NCBI GenBank assembly: GCA_035540895.1
Contig: DATLFR010000229.1
Location: forward strand, 1 to 58,465
Direction: 5' to 3'
Length of the DNA stretch: 58,465 nucleotides
From: Actinomycetota bacterium
Lineage (GTDB): Bacteria > Actinomycetota > JAICYB01
The position numbers and the translations under genes are program-made. Positions within the stretch are counted from its first letter, which is position 1. Every line of letters starts with the position of its first letter. Under the pieces are notes generated by a model. It made no database searches. It was not told the origin of the DNA and saw nothing but the letters and a program-made list of their open reading frames with translations. Below are positions 43,408-51,753 of this stretch, one piece after another.

Positions 43408-44324
43408 GCGCCGAGACGCGCGTGGCCGCCGTCGTGGTCGACCACGACTCGGCTCCCGAGATCTACGGCTGCCTGCGCGCACTCGCCTCGTCCGACGAGC
43501 CGGTGCGGGTCGTCGTCGTCGACAACGCGTCCACGGACGGGAGCCCGGACCGGATAGCCGCCGAGCACCCCGGCGTCGCCCTCGTGCGCAGCCCACGCAA
43601 CCTCGGTTTCGGCGGAGGCGTGAACCTGGGCGCCCGCGAGGCCGACGAGCCCTACCTGCTCCTCATGAACCCGGACGCGACGCCCGAACCAGCCGCGATC
43701 GGACGGCTCGTCGACCTGCTCGAGAGGACGCCGCGGGCGGCGGCCGCCGGGCCCCTGGTCCTCAACCCGGACGGCAGCATCCAGCCCTCGAAGCGCGCCT
43801 TCCCGTCGCTCTGGCATTCGGCCCTGCACGGGCTGGTCGGTCCGTTCTGGACATCGAACCCCGGCACCCGCGCCTACATCCTGGCCGACGCGCCGATGGA
43901 CGAGCCCGTCCGGGTCGGGTGGCTGTCGGCGTCGGCCGTGCTGCTGCGGCGCTCCGCGTTCGACGAGGTCGGCGGCTTCGACGAGGACTTCTTCTTCTTC
44001 GTGGAGGACGTCGACCTGTGCCGTCGGCTGGTCGACGCGGGCTGGGAGATGTGGTTCGAGCCCCGCGCGCGCGTCGTGCACACGTGGGGGGGCTCGTGGA
44101 CGAAGCGCCCCCTCCGCCACCTGTGGATGCACCACCGCAACCTGTTCCGGTACGTGACGAAGCACCGCCGTGGAGCGTGGGTCTTGGCGTACCCTGCCAT
44201 CGTGGCCGGGCTGGCACTGCGGTTCGTGATGCTGGTCCTGAGGTGGGTGGTGGCCCGCAACGCGGTCCCGTCGCACAGGTCGGGCGTCGGGCGAGGTCAG
44301 GGGGACAGGGAGGACTCGGGTTGA
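43404..44324 (+). CDS. wbbL: GT2 rhamnosyltransferase, WbbL-like
   Basis: A 306-aa inverting GT2 enzyme. The GT-A motifs are VVVDNASTDGS, NLGFGGGVNLGA, MNPDA (DxD) and EDVDLCRRL. The segments GPLVLNPDGSIQPSKRAFPSL, GPFWTSNPGTRAY, VGWLSASAVLLRRSAFDEVGGFDEDFFFFVEDVDL follow the order I recall of mycobacterial WbbL, which adds L-rhamnose to decaprenyl-PP-GlcNAc to start the arabinogalactan linkage unit. Context supports this: rmlA-like, rmlB and rmlD upstream make dTDP-rhamnose. The C-terminal helix (IVAGLALRFVMLVLRWVV) may anchor it to the membrane. Specificity is inferred, not shown. Confidence 0.8.
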   Translation: MSAETRVAAVVVDHDSAPEIYGCLRALASSDEPVRVVVVDNASTDGSPDRIAAEHPGVALVRSPRNLGFGGGVNLGAREADEPYLLLMNPDATPEPAAIGRLVDLLERTPRAAAAGPLVLNPDGSIQPSKRAFPSLWHSALHGLVGPFWTSNPGTRAYILADAPMDEPVRVGWLSASAVLLRRSAFDEVGGFDEDFFFFVEDVDLCRRLVDAGWEMWFEPRARVVHTWGGSWTKRPLRHLWMHHRNLFRYVTKHRRGAWVLAYPAIVAGLALRFVMLVLRWVVARNAVPSHRSGVGRGQGDREDSG

Positions 44325-45430
44325 GAGCGGTGATCCTCGTGGGAGGAGAGGGGACGCGCCTGCGTCCGCTGACCTTCGACACCCCCAAGCCGCTGATCCC
44401 GGTGGCGAACCGGCCTTTCCTGGAGCACGTCCTCGCGCGGCTGTCGCGCCACGGCGTGACCGAGGCGATCCTCACCACGGGGTACCTGGCCGAGGCGTTC
44501 GAGGCCTTCCCGGACGCGCTCACCCACGGTGTGAAGCTCACGATCGTGAGGGAGGAGCGTCCGCTGGGGACGTGCGGTGCGGTCCGCAACGTGGCCGAGC
44601 TGCTCGACGACACCTTCTTCGTCCTCAACGGCGACATCCTCACCGACGTCGACCTGTCCGAGATGCTGCGCGTCCACCGCGAGCGCAACGCCGTCGGGAC
44701 GCTCGCTCTGTCGCGGGTGCGGGACCCGAGCGCGTACGGGCTCGTGCCCATCGACGGCGAGGGCCGGATAGAGCAGTTCATAGAGAAGCCCCGCGCGGAC
44801 GAGTCGCTGAAGACCGACCTCATCAACGCCGGCACCTACATCCTCGAGCCGGACGCGCTGGCCGGTGTCCCGGCGGGCGAGACCTGGTCGTTCGAGCGGC
44901 AGCTGTTCCCGGGTCTGCTCTCCGACGGCGCCCCCCTGTTCGGGTTCCCCTCCCAGGCGTACTGGCTCGACCTGGGCACCCCGCAGAAGTACCTGCGGGC
45001 CAACGTCGACGTGCTCGAGGGGAAGGTGGGGGAGCCGCCTCCGGGCGAGCGCTCCGCCGCCGGCGTCTGGACCGACACGGGAGCCGATATCGACCCGACC
45101 GTGCGACTGCGCGGCCCGGCCGCGATCGGACCCGATTGCCGCGTGGCGGAGGGGGCCGTGATCTACCCTCTCACCTGCATCGGTCCCGACTGCGAGATCG
45201 GGGCGGGCGCGGTCATCGAGGAGTCGGTCCTGCACGAGGGCGTGGTCGTCGACCCCAAGGCGGTCGTGGAGAGATCGGTGCTCGCGGGGGGCGTCTACAT
45301 CGGGGCCGGCTCCCGGGTGGCCGACGCGATCATCGGTCCCGGCGTCCGGGTCGGGGCGGAGAACGAGCTGCGCTCGGGCATCCGGCTCTGGCCGGGTCTC
45401 GAGATCCCGGACGGCTCGATCAGGTTCTGA
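44321..45430 (+). CDS. NDP-sugar pyrophosphorylase, ManB/ManC-like (mannose-1-P guanylyltransferase family)
   Basis: A 369-aa nucleotidyltransferase. The catalytic domain has AVILVGGEGTRLRPLT, PKPLIPVANRPF, RPLGTCGAVRN, LNGDILTDVD and IEKP; the C-terminal ~120 residues form hexapeptide beta-helix turns (IGPDCEIGAGAVIEESVLHEGVVV). This matches GDP-mannose pyrophosphorylases of the M. tuberculosis ManB (Rv3264c) type, which also sits next to wbbL; other NTP/sugar pairs are possible. The start is TTG 44321, overlapping the previous stop (TTGA). GDP-mannose could feed the GT4 enzymes upstream. Confidence 0.8.
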   Translation: MRAVILVGGEGTRLRPLTFDTPKPLIPVANRPFLEHVLARLSRHGVTEAILTTGYLAEAFEAFPDALTHGVKLTIVREERPLGTCGAVRNVAELLDDTFFVLNGDILTDVDLSEMLRVHRERNAVGTLALSRVRDPSAYGLVPIDGEGRIEQFIEKPRADESLKTDLINAGTYILEPDALAGVPAGETWSFERQLFPGLLSDGAPLFGFPSQAYWLDLGTPQKYLRANVDVLEGKVGEPPPGERSAAGVWTDTGADIDPTVRLRGPAAIGPDCRVAEGAVIYPLTCIGPDCEIGAGAVIEESVLHEGVVVDPKAVVERSVLAGGVYIGAGSRVADAIIGPGVRVGAENELRSGIRLWPGLEIPDGSIRF

Positions 45431-45431
45431 G

Positions 45432-46385
45432 GTGAAGACGCTCGTCTGCGGGGGAGCCGGGTTCGTCGGGTCCACCGTCGTCGACAGGCTGATCGCGCAC
45501 GGACACGAGGTCACCGTCCTCGACGACCTGTCCTCGGGAAGGCTCGTGAACCTCGAGCAGGCCCGGCGCGAGCAGCGCATCGGGTTCCACCGGTTCGACG
45601 TGCGGTCCGACGCGGTGAGGGACGTGATCTCGCACGCCCGTCCGGACGTCGTGCTGCACCTGGCCGCCCAGGTCTCGGTCCCGGTCTCGGTGGGCCGGCC
45701 GCTGCTCGACGCGAACACCAACGTCGTCGGACTCCTGAACGTGCTGGACGCGTGCGCGGCGGCCGGCGTCGGGAAGGTGGTGTACGCGGCCACCGCGGCG
45801 ATGTACGGACCACAGCGCAAGCTCCCCATCCCCGAGTCGGCGCGCGCGCGGCCGGCCTCCCCGCACGGGATCGCGTCGCGCGCCGCCTGCGACTACCTCC
45901 GCTTCTACGCCGAGCACCACGACCTCGACTTCACGGCCCTCGTGCTGTCGAACGTCTACGGACCGAGGCAGCGGTTCGACGCCGAGACCGGGGTCGTGGC
46001 CGCCATGGCGGCGGCGCTCTCGGCGGGGCGCGCGCCCAGCATCCACGGGACGGGGCTCGCCACCCGCGACTTCGTGTACGTGGACGACGTCGCCCACGCG
46101 TTCGTGCTCGCGTGCGAGCGCGGGTCGGGAGAGGTGGTCAACATCTCGACCGGGATCGAGACGACGGTCAACCGCCTCCACCGGATGGTGGCCGAGGTGA
46201 CGGGAGCGAGCGTGGAGCCGGTCCACGGCCCGGCCCGGCCGGGCGACCTGCTCGCCCTCTCCCTCGACCCGAGCCGCGCGGCCACCGTCCTCGGATGGGA
46301 GCCGTGGACGCCGCTCGGTGACGGGCTCCGCTCCACCGTGGCCTGGGTGCGGACCGAGCTGAAGGCGTCCGGCGAGATCGGCTGA
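45432..46385 (+). CDS. extended SDR, UDP-glucose 4-epimerase-like, catalytic YxxxK lost
   Basis: A 317-aa NAD-dependent epimerase/dehydratase homologue. NAD binding is intact (CGGAGFVGSTVVDRL, LDDLSSG, LHLAAQVSVPVSV), as are ATAAMYG (Thr in place of Ser) and LSNVYGPRQRFDAETGVV. Where relatives have SPYGxSKxxxExYL this protein has SPHGIASRAACDYL, so the catalytic Tyr is His and the Lys is Ser. The usual proton-relay pair is therefore absent. It may be a non-catalytic binding protein, or use another mechanism. The gene starts one base after the ManB-like stop and is the last of the glycan operon; it converges on cofE with a 1-base gap. Confidence 0.85.
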   Translation: MKTLVCGGAGFVGSTVVDRLIAHGHEVTVLDDLSSGRLVNLEQARREQRIGFHRFDVRSDAVRDVISHARPDVVLHLAAQVSVPVSVGRPLLDANTNVVGLLNVLDACAAAGVGKVVYAATAAMYGPQRKLPIPESARARPASPHGIASRAACDYLRFYAEHHDLDFTALVLSNVYGPRQRFDAETGVVAAMAAALSAGRAPSIHGTGLATRDFVYVDDVAHAFVLACERGSGEVVNISTGIETTVNRLHRMVAEVTGASVEPVHGPARPGDLLALSLDPSRAATVLGWEPWTPLGDGLRSTVAWVRTELKASGEIG

Positions 46386-46386
46386 C

Positions 46387-47094
46387 TCAGCGGAACAGGT
46401 CGGAGGACGCCGGGCGGACGAGGTCGACCGCTCCGCCCGCCCCCGGCTCCCAGGGATAGCCGCGCACGATGGCGGCCGGCACCCGGTCGATCTTCCCCAT
46501 GACGAGCTCGGCGGCCGCCGCGAGCTCGTCGATCTGGGCTATCTCGGTGACGGTCAGGACCCGTCCCGCCGGGTCGGTCTCTCCCCGGTGGTCGCGCAGC
46601 GGCGCGATCGCGGCCGACCCGATGGCCACGTTGGTCTGCCCGACGCGCCAGGGGCGCCCGAACGTGTCGGACACGATGACCGCCACCTCGCCTCCCGCCC
46701 GCTCGGACAGCGTCCGCGCGATCCTGCGGGCCGACGCATCGGGGTCGCGCGGGAGGAGAGCCACCCAGCCCTCGGCGACGTTGGAGGAGTCCACCCCCGC
46801 GTTCGCGCAGACGAAGCCGTGCGTGGTCTCGACTATCAGGTGCGAGGGCGTCTCCCGGACGACCCGGCGCGCCTGGGTGCGCACCACCGCCCTCACCTCG
46901 TCGCGGCCTGCGGCCGCGACGAGGCGTCCCTCCGCCTTCGACACGATCTTCTGCGCGATCACGACCACGTCGCCCGGCTCGACCCGGTCCCCCTGGGCCT
47001 CGGCTGCCTCCGACACGATCGCGCCGACGTCGGCGCCCGCCTCCACCTCGGCGATCCCGCCAACGGCGATCACCCGGAGCTCAGGACGAGGCAT
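46387..47094 (-). CDS. cofE: coenzyme F420-0:L-glutamate ligase
   Basis: A 235-aa CofE that adds glutamates to F420-0 with GTP. Family segments present are GDVVVIAQKIVSKAEGR, RETPSHLIVETTHGFVCANAGVDSSNV, VIVSDTFGRPWRVGQTNVAIG and ELAAAAELVMGK. It is the single-domain form; the C-terminal nitroreductase-like domain of mycobacterial FbiB is absent. It overlaps cofD by 14 bases. Confidence 0.93.
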   Translation of the reverse strand: MPRPELRVIAVGGIAEVEAGADVGAIVSEAAEAQGDRVEPGDVVVIAQKIVSKAEGRLVAAAGRDEVRAVVRTQARRVVRETPSHLIVETTHGFVCANAGVDSSNVAEGWVALLPRDPDASARRIARTLSERAGGEVAVIVSDTFGRPWRVGQTNVAIGSAAIAPLRDHRGETDPAGRVLTVTEIAQIDELAAAAELVMGKIDRVPAAIVRGYPWEPGAGGAVDLVRPASSDLFR

Positions 47095-48019
47095 CGGCGA
47101 CCACCGTCTTCGCCAGCCGCGCGGCGTCCTCCGGTGATCTCATCACCGTGTCGCACACGACCGGCCTCATGCCCAACGCGGCGACGGCCGGGGCGGTCTG
47201 CGCGTCGCGCTCGTCGAGCACGAACACGTCGACGAGCCCGGCATAGATGCGCGCCACCCCTACCGGCGACACCTCGTGTCCGAGCGAGGCCATCAGGCGG
47301 TCGGCTGGCCCCTTCAACGCCCGTCCGCCCACGATCGGGGAGACCGCGACCCGGACCCCGCGAGCCCCCTCGAGCGCGGACCTGAGGGGGCCCATCGCGA
47401 GCATCGGACCGAGGGAGAGGATGGGGTTGGACGGGGGGAGGAGCACGAGGTCGGCGGCCTCCACCGCTTCGACGACCCCCGGGGCGGGCGAGGCCTGCGC
47501 GGCCCCCTCGTAGCGGACCTCCCCCACCGGAGGCTCCTGCCGCAGGCGAACGAACCACTCCTGGAAGGCGTACCCGCCCACCACCGTGCGCACCCGGTCG
47601 TCGGACATCGGAATGACGGTCGTGTCCAGGCCCATGGACCGGCGCAGCGCGTCGGTGGCCTCGGACAGGGACATGCCCGTGTCCAAGAGCCTCGTCCGCA
47701 GCATCTTCGTGGCCAGGTCGCGGTCCCCGAGCGCGAGCCACTCCTGAGCGTCCACGCCTTGAAGCCGCGACGCAAGGCCCGCGTAGCGCTCCTGCCCCGA
47801 GAACGTGTCCCCCCCGATCCCCCACCCTCGCTCCCAATCCTGGATCGCGGCCAGGTGGTACAGGACGGTGTCGATATCGGGGCTGAGGTGCAGGCCGCGC
47901 ACGGACTCGTCGTCGCCGGTGTTCACGACCACCGCCAGGTCCGACGGCGCCACGACCCGGACCAGGCCGCTCAGCAGCCTGGCTGACCCGACCCCGCCCG
48001 CGAGCGCGACGATCCGCAT
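47081..48019 (-). CDS. cofD: 2-phospho-L-lactate transferase (LPPG/EPPG:FO transferase)
   Basis: A 312-aa CofD/FbiA that moves the phospholactyl or phosphoenolpyruvyl group from its GDP-activated form to FO, forming F420-0 or its dehydro form. It starts MRIVALAGGVGSARLLSGL, with VVNTGDD, the Asp-rich GLHLSPDIDTVLYHLA and LLPPSNPILSLGPML segments typical of the family. Length is normal. I chose ATG 48019 as the family start; a longer in-frame run upstream is an antisense shadow of the neighbouring gene. The guanylyltransferase CofC/FbiD is not in the window. Confidence 0.93.
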   Translation of the reverse strand: MRIVALAGGVGSARLLSGLVRVVAPSDLAVVVNTGDDESVRGLHLSPDIDTVLYHLAAIQDWERGWGIGGDTFSGQERYAGLASRLQGVDAQEWLALGDRDLATKMLRTRLLDTGMSLSEATDALRRSMGLDTTVIPMSDDRVRTVVGGYAFQEWFVRLRQEPPVGEVRYEGAAQASPAPGVVEAVEAADLVLLPPSNPILSLGPMLAMGPLRSALEGARGVRVAVSPIVGGRALKGPADRLMASLGHEVSPVGVARIYAGLVDVFVLDERDAQTAPAVAALGMRPVVCDTVMRSPEDAARLAKTVVADASS

Positions 48020-48038
48020 CAGGCGCCGATCGTAGCCG

Positions 48039-49055
48039 TCAGCAGGATCGGTCCGCGCCCTCTCCGCAGGCCGCCACCACGCGGCCCTGCGAGCGCGCCA
48101 CGAGCGCGGCCATGTAGTGGGTGGCGTCGTAGACGCCGATCCACAGACCGTTGCGGACGGGGTAGGTCTGGCGCCGCTGGTCGGTGAAGACGGCCTCCAC
48201 CTCGTCCGCCCCGGCCGCCTGTCCGACCGCCCAGGCGTACCCGGCGTCGACCGCGATCGCCTCGGCCACCTTGCGGATGGCGGTCGGTTCCGTGGGAGCC
48301 GGGACGCAGGTGCGGTGCCCGGTCGCCGGAGCGTCCTCCGGGACGGCCGTGACCGGCTCGGTCCGGACGGCCAGGCAGTGGGACGGACCGGCCACCTCCA
48401 ACGCGTCGAGTGCCCAGGCCGCCTGGTCGATCCGACCCTCGTGGACCGTCCGCAGGTCGGGGGTCGGCTGGACGACATCCACCGGGTCGACGTACTGGAT
48501 CGGGACCCTCAGCTCCTCCAGCGCCCGGATCCGCGGCGCGGACGGGTACACCCCGACCGCGCCCGGACCGAGGATCGCCCCGTGGAGGCTGCTCGGGAAG
48601 ATGCGCTGGACGTCCTCGGCGTAGGTCTCTCCCGGGCGCGGCACCTCGTGGGAGACCACCTCGTACACCCCGTCGGACCCTCGCGTGTGCAGCAGCGCGG
48701 GGAGGATGAGCGTCTCTCCCCGCAGCGCGGAACCCGAGCGAGGCATGTACTCCTCGCAGTACGCCCAGATGTACGCGTCGACGCCGTCGGCCACGTCGGC
48801 GTGTCCGAGCAGGTCCCACGTGCAGAAGACGGCCCCGCCCCCCGGCGCGCGTCCGATCCTCGTCTGCAGGTACTCGCGGAAGCCCTCCTGGAGGGCGATG
48901 ACGTTCGCCGAGCTGCGCGGTGCCGCGACCGGCGTGGGGGTGGGGGAGGGCGTGTCGCGCGGAGCGAAGACGGAGGCGAGGACGGCCACGACGGCGCCGA
49001 CGAGGAAGATGGCCAGAGCGCCGAGCACGAACCGGTTCATGCGGTCGAAGGGCAT
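48039..49055 (-). CDS. hypothetical membrane-anchored protein
   Basis: A 338-aa protein with one N-terminal helix (VLGALAIFLVGAVVAVLASVF) and a Pro/Thr linker, so the bulk is outside the cell. The segment VDAYIWAYCEEYMPRSG...GVYEVVSHEVPRPGETYAEDVQRIFPSSL resembles an uncharacterised extracytoplasmic domain common in Firmicutes (xYIWALxEEY... GxxYxxDIxxIFP), from memory. The second half has four Cys and no motif I know. It lies 19 bases upstream of cofD on the same strand, so it may be co-transcribed with the F420 genes. ATG 49055 lacks a ribosome-binding site and has TAGGGT 6 bases upstream. Confidence 0.7.
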   Translation of the reverse strand: MPFDRMNRFVLGALAIFLVGAVVAVLASVFAPRDTPSPTPTPVAAPRSSANVIALQEGFREYLQTRIGRAPGGGAVFCTWDLLGHADVADGVDAYIWAYCEEYMPRSGSALRGETLILPALLHTRGSDGVYEVVSHEVPRPGETYAEDVQRIFPSSLHGAILGPGAVGVYPSAPRIRALEELRVPIQYVDPVDVVQPTPDLRTVHEGRIDQAAWALDALEVAGPSHCLAVRTEPVTAVPEDAPATGHRTCVPAPTEPTAIRKVAEAIAVDAGYAWAVGQAAGADEVEAVFTDQRRQTYPVRNGLWIGVYDATHYMAALVARSQGRVVAACGEGADRSC

Positions 49056-49061
49056 GAGAAC

Positions 49062-49067
49062 ACCCTA
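49062..49067 (-). promoter_or_regulatory. -10 box (TAGGGT) for the 48039-49055 gene, probably leaderless
   Basis: TAGGGT on the minus strand is followed by 6 bases and then the ATG at 49055. It could drive the whole hypothetical-cofD-cofE operon. Confidence 0.45.
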
Positions 49068-49080
49068 CGCAGCGCGCCGG

Positions 49081-49086
49081 TAGTAT
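49081..49086 (+). promoter_or_regulatory. -10-like box (TAGTAT) for fbiC
   Basis: TAGTAT is divergent from the leaderless promoter above and lies 27 bases before the proposed CTG start of fbiC; the leader carries AGGAGG at 49099-49104. Confidence 0.35.
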
Positions 49087-49113
49087 CGCCCCACGACTAG
49101 GAGGGGTGCCGAG

Positions 49114-51702
49114 CTGGATCGAACCGTACGCAAGGCGTTGAGCCGCAGCGCCGCCGGGGAGCCCCTGCTCGTCTCCCACGTCGCCGCGCTCTTGTCCTGC
49201 TCCGACGACGACCTGGCCTCCGTGCTGGACCGCGCCCGAGCCGTCCGCGACGACGCGCTGGCGCTGCGTGGCCTGCCCCGCGTCGTGACCTACTCGCGGA
49301 AGGTGTTCATCCCTCTCACCCGCCTGTGCCGGTACCGGTGCTCCTACTGCACGTTCGTGGAGACGAGGGTGCGTCCGGGAGCCGAGTACCTGTCCGACGA
49401 AGAGATACTCGCGATCGCCCGTGAGGGACGCCGGTGGGGCTGCACGGAGGCCCTCTTCACGCTCGGCGAGGCGCCGGAGCTCCGGCACCCGGAGGCGCGT
49501 GAGCACCTCCTCGACAGAGGGTTCGGGTCCACGGTCGACCTGCTCGTGCACGCGGCGGACCTCGTCCTGACGCAGACCGGTCTGCTCCCGCACGTCAACC
49601 CGGGCGCCGTCACCCGCGAGGAGATGGCCCGGCTCCGCGACGTCGCCCCGAGCCAGGGGCTGATGATGGAGCAGCTCTCGGATCGGCTCCTGCTCCCCGG
49701 ACAGGCGCACGCCGGAGCCGCGGGCAAGGCTCGCGCCGTCCGGCTCGAGCAGCTGGAGCACGCCGCCCGTACGGACACCCCCTTCACGACGGGGCTCCTC
49801 ATCGGGATAGGGGAGTCGCTGGCGGAACGAGCCCAGACGATCGTGGACATCCGCGACGCCGATCGGGGACAGGTCCAGGAGGTCATCGTCCAGAACTTCC
49901 GGGCGAAGGCGGACACCCCGATGCGGGGGGCCCCGGACGCCCTCGAGGCGGACATGGTCCGGACGATCGCCGCCTGCCGCCTCGTCTTCCCGCCGCGCGT
50001 CGCGGTCCAGGCGCCGCCGAACCTGACGCCCCGCACGTACGGCCGGTACCTCGCCGCCGGCATCGACGACTGGGGCGGTGTGTCGCCGGTCACCCCCGAC
50101 CACGTGAACCCCGAGATGCCCTGGCCGCGTCTGGACGAGCTCGCCCGGACCTGCGCCGAGCACGGGTTCACGCTCCGGCAGCGGCTCCCGATCCACCCTC
50201 GGTACCTGGCCGACGACGCCCTCGAGCGCTGGGTCTCCCCCCGCGTACGGCGGCACGTGCTGGCGGTGGCCGACGCGTCCGGACTCGCGCGCGAGGAGCG
50301 CTGGTACGCGGGCGAGGGCTGGACCCCGGTCCGGCGAGCCGCGCAGCCGGTCCCGAGACGGAGAGCTCTCGCGATCGCGTCCAACCGTCCAGCCGCGACC
50401 GCCGAGCAGGTCTCGGACGGGGCCGTCTCAGGCGGTTGCGGGGACGCCTCGGGCGCGCCGCCCACGGGGTTCGACGAGATGCTGCCGGACCTCGACGGCC
50501 GCACGGTCTTCGACGCGGAGCGGGCCGACCTCGCCGGCGGATGGCTCGCGCCCTACCTCTCGCTGTCCGGGGAGCCGGCGCGGGACGTGGGGGAGCTGAT
50601 CCGCGCTGCCCGGGCCGGTGACCGGCTGACGCTCGAGGGGGCGGAACGGCTCCTGCGAGCGGAGGGTCCGGACCTGCGTGCGGTGGTGGAGGCCGCCGAT
50701 GCGCTGCGCAGCGAGGTCTGCGGCGACGAGGTGTCCTACGTCGTGAACCGCAACATCACGTACACCAACACGTGCCACACCGGGTGCGGGTTCTGCGGGT
50801 TCGCCCGCCCGGTCGGACACGCCGACGGCTACTACTTCGACCCCGGGCAGGTGGCCCAGAAGGCCAAGGAGGCGTGGGAGCTCGGCGCGACCGAGGTCTG
50901 CGTCCAGGGCGGCATCCACCCGGCCAACGACGGCCGCATCTACCTCGAGATCGCCCGAGCCGTGAAGGAGGCCGCCCCCGGCATACACCTGCACGGCTTC
51001 TCGCCGCTCGAGGTGGTGGTCGGCGCCCGGACGCTCGGCCTGTCGCTCGACCGCTACGTCCCGATGCTCGCCGAGGCGGGGGTCGACTCGATGCCGGGCA
51101 CGGCGGCCGAGATCCTGGACGATCGCGTCCGCCCGAAGATCACCCCCGAGAAGCTCACCGCGTCGGACTGGTTCGAGGTGATGCGGGCGGCTCACCGGTC
51201 CGGGATACGGTCCACCTCCACCATCATGTTCGGCCACGTCGACGACCCCCGGTCCTGGGCCGTGCACCTGCTCGGCCTGCGCGACCTCCAGGCGGAGACG
51301 GGCGGGTTCACCGAGCTCGTCCCGCTCCCGTTCGTCCATCACCGCTCGCCCATCTTCATGCGGGGGGCGTCGCGCGCCGGGCCTACGTGGCGGGAGTGCG
51401 TCCGGATGCACGCGGTCTCCCGCCTCCTGCTTCACCCGCTGATCACGAACATCCAGGCGTCCTGGGTGAAGATGGGCGTCGAGGGGGTGGTCGCGATGCT
51501 CCACGCCGGCTGCAACGACTTCGGCGGCACCCTGATGGAGGAGCACATCTCACGGATGGCCGGGGCGAGCCACGGGCTCGGCGTCGCCGTGGAGACCATC
51601 GAGGAGGCCATATGTTCGGCCGGACGGACGCCGCGCCAGCGCACGACCACGTACGGCCGACCCGAGGTCGGCTACCGGGCCCGGGTCGCGGCCGGAGCCT
51701 GA
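49114..51702 (+). CDS. fbiC: FO synthase, CofG-CofH fusion
   Basis: An ~862-aa two-domain radical SAM enzyme that makes 7,8-didemethyl-8-hydroxy-5-deazariboflavin (FO) from tyrosine and a flavin precursor. The CofG half binds a [4Fe-4S] cluster at Cys72, Cys76 and Cys79 (CRYRCSYC); the CofH half at Cys554, Cys558 and Cys561 (CHTGCGFC). GEAPELRHPEAR, QEVIVQNFRAK and QGGIHP are family segments. A ~60-residue linker joins the halves. The start is uncertain: TTG 49138 has no ribosome-binding site, whereas CTG 49114 has AGGAGG 9 bases upstream and restores the helix (LDRTVRKALSR) seen at the N-terminus of other FbiC. With cofD and cofE next door, most of F420 synthesis is here. Confidence 0.93.
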   Translation: MDRTVRKALSRSAAGEPLLVSHVAALLSCSDDDLASVLDRARAVRDDALALRGLPRVVTYSRKVFIPLTRLCRYRCSYCTFVETRVRPGAEYLSDEEILAIAREGRRWGCTEALFTLGEAPELRHPEAREHLLDRGFGSTVDLLVHAADLVLTQTGLLPHVNPGAVTREEMARLRDVAPSQGLMMEQLSDRLLLPGQAHAGAAGKARAVRLEQLEHAARTDTPFTTGLLIGIGESLAERAQTIVDIRDADRGQVQEVIVQNFRAKADTPMRGAPDALEADMVRTIAACRLVFPPRVAVQAPPNLTPRTYGRYLAAGIDDWGGVSPVTPDHVNPEMPWPRLDELARTCAEHGFTLRQRLPIHPRYLADDALERWVSPRVRRHVLAVADASGLAREERWYAGEGWTPVRRAAQPVPRRRALAIASNRPAATAEQVSDGAVSGGCGDASGAPPTGFDEMLPDLDGRTVFDAERADLAGGWLAPYLSLSGEPARDVGELIRAARAGDRLTLEGAERLLRAEGPDLRAVVEAADALRSEVCGDEVSYVVNRNITYTNTCHTGCGFCGFARPVGHADGYYFDPGQVAQKAKEAWELGATEVCVQGGIHPANDGRIYLEIARAVKEAAPGIHLHGFSPLEVVVGARTLGLSLDRYVPMLAEAGVDSMPGTAAEILDDRVRPKITPEKLTASDWFEVMRAAHRSGIRSTSTIMFGHVDDPRSWAVHLLGLRDLQAETGGFTELVPLPFVHHRSPIFMRGASRAGPTWRECVRMHAVSRLLLHPLITNIQASWVKMGVEGVVAMLHAGCNDFGGTLMEEHISRMAGASHGLGVAVETIEEAICSAGRTPRQRTTTYGRPEVGYRARVAAGA

Positions 51703-51747
51703 CCGCTCGACGCCGAGGTATGTGGCCACGACCTGCGCGAAGCGTCC

Positions 51748-51753
51748 TATACT
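51748..51753 (+). promoter_or_regulatory. -10 box (TATACT) for the coiled-coil gene
   Basis: TATACT lies 67 bases before the ATG at 51821. The following bases (TCTGGCTCC then AGGCCGC) resemble those after the thiolase promoter box at 20733. Confidence 0.4.

Noticed and set aside
35194-46385. Secondary-metabolite deoxysugar cluster
   Set aside because: There is no polyketide, peptide synthetase or aminosugar gene; LCP, WbbL-like and ManB-like members fit cell-wall glycan synthesis.
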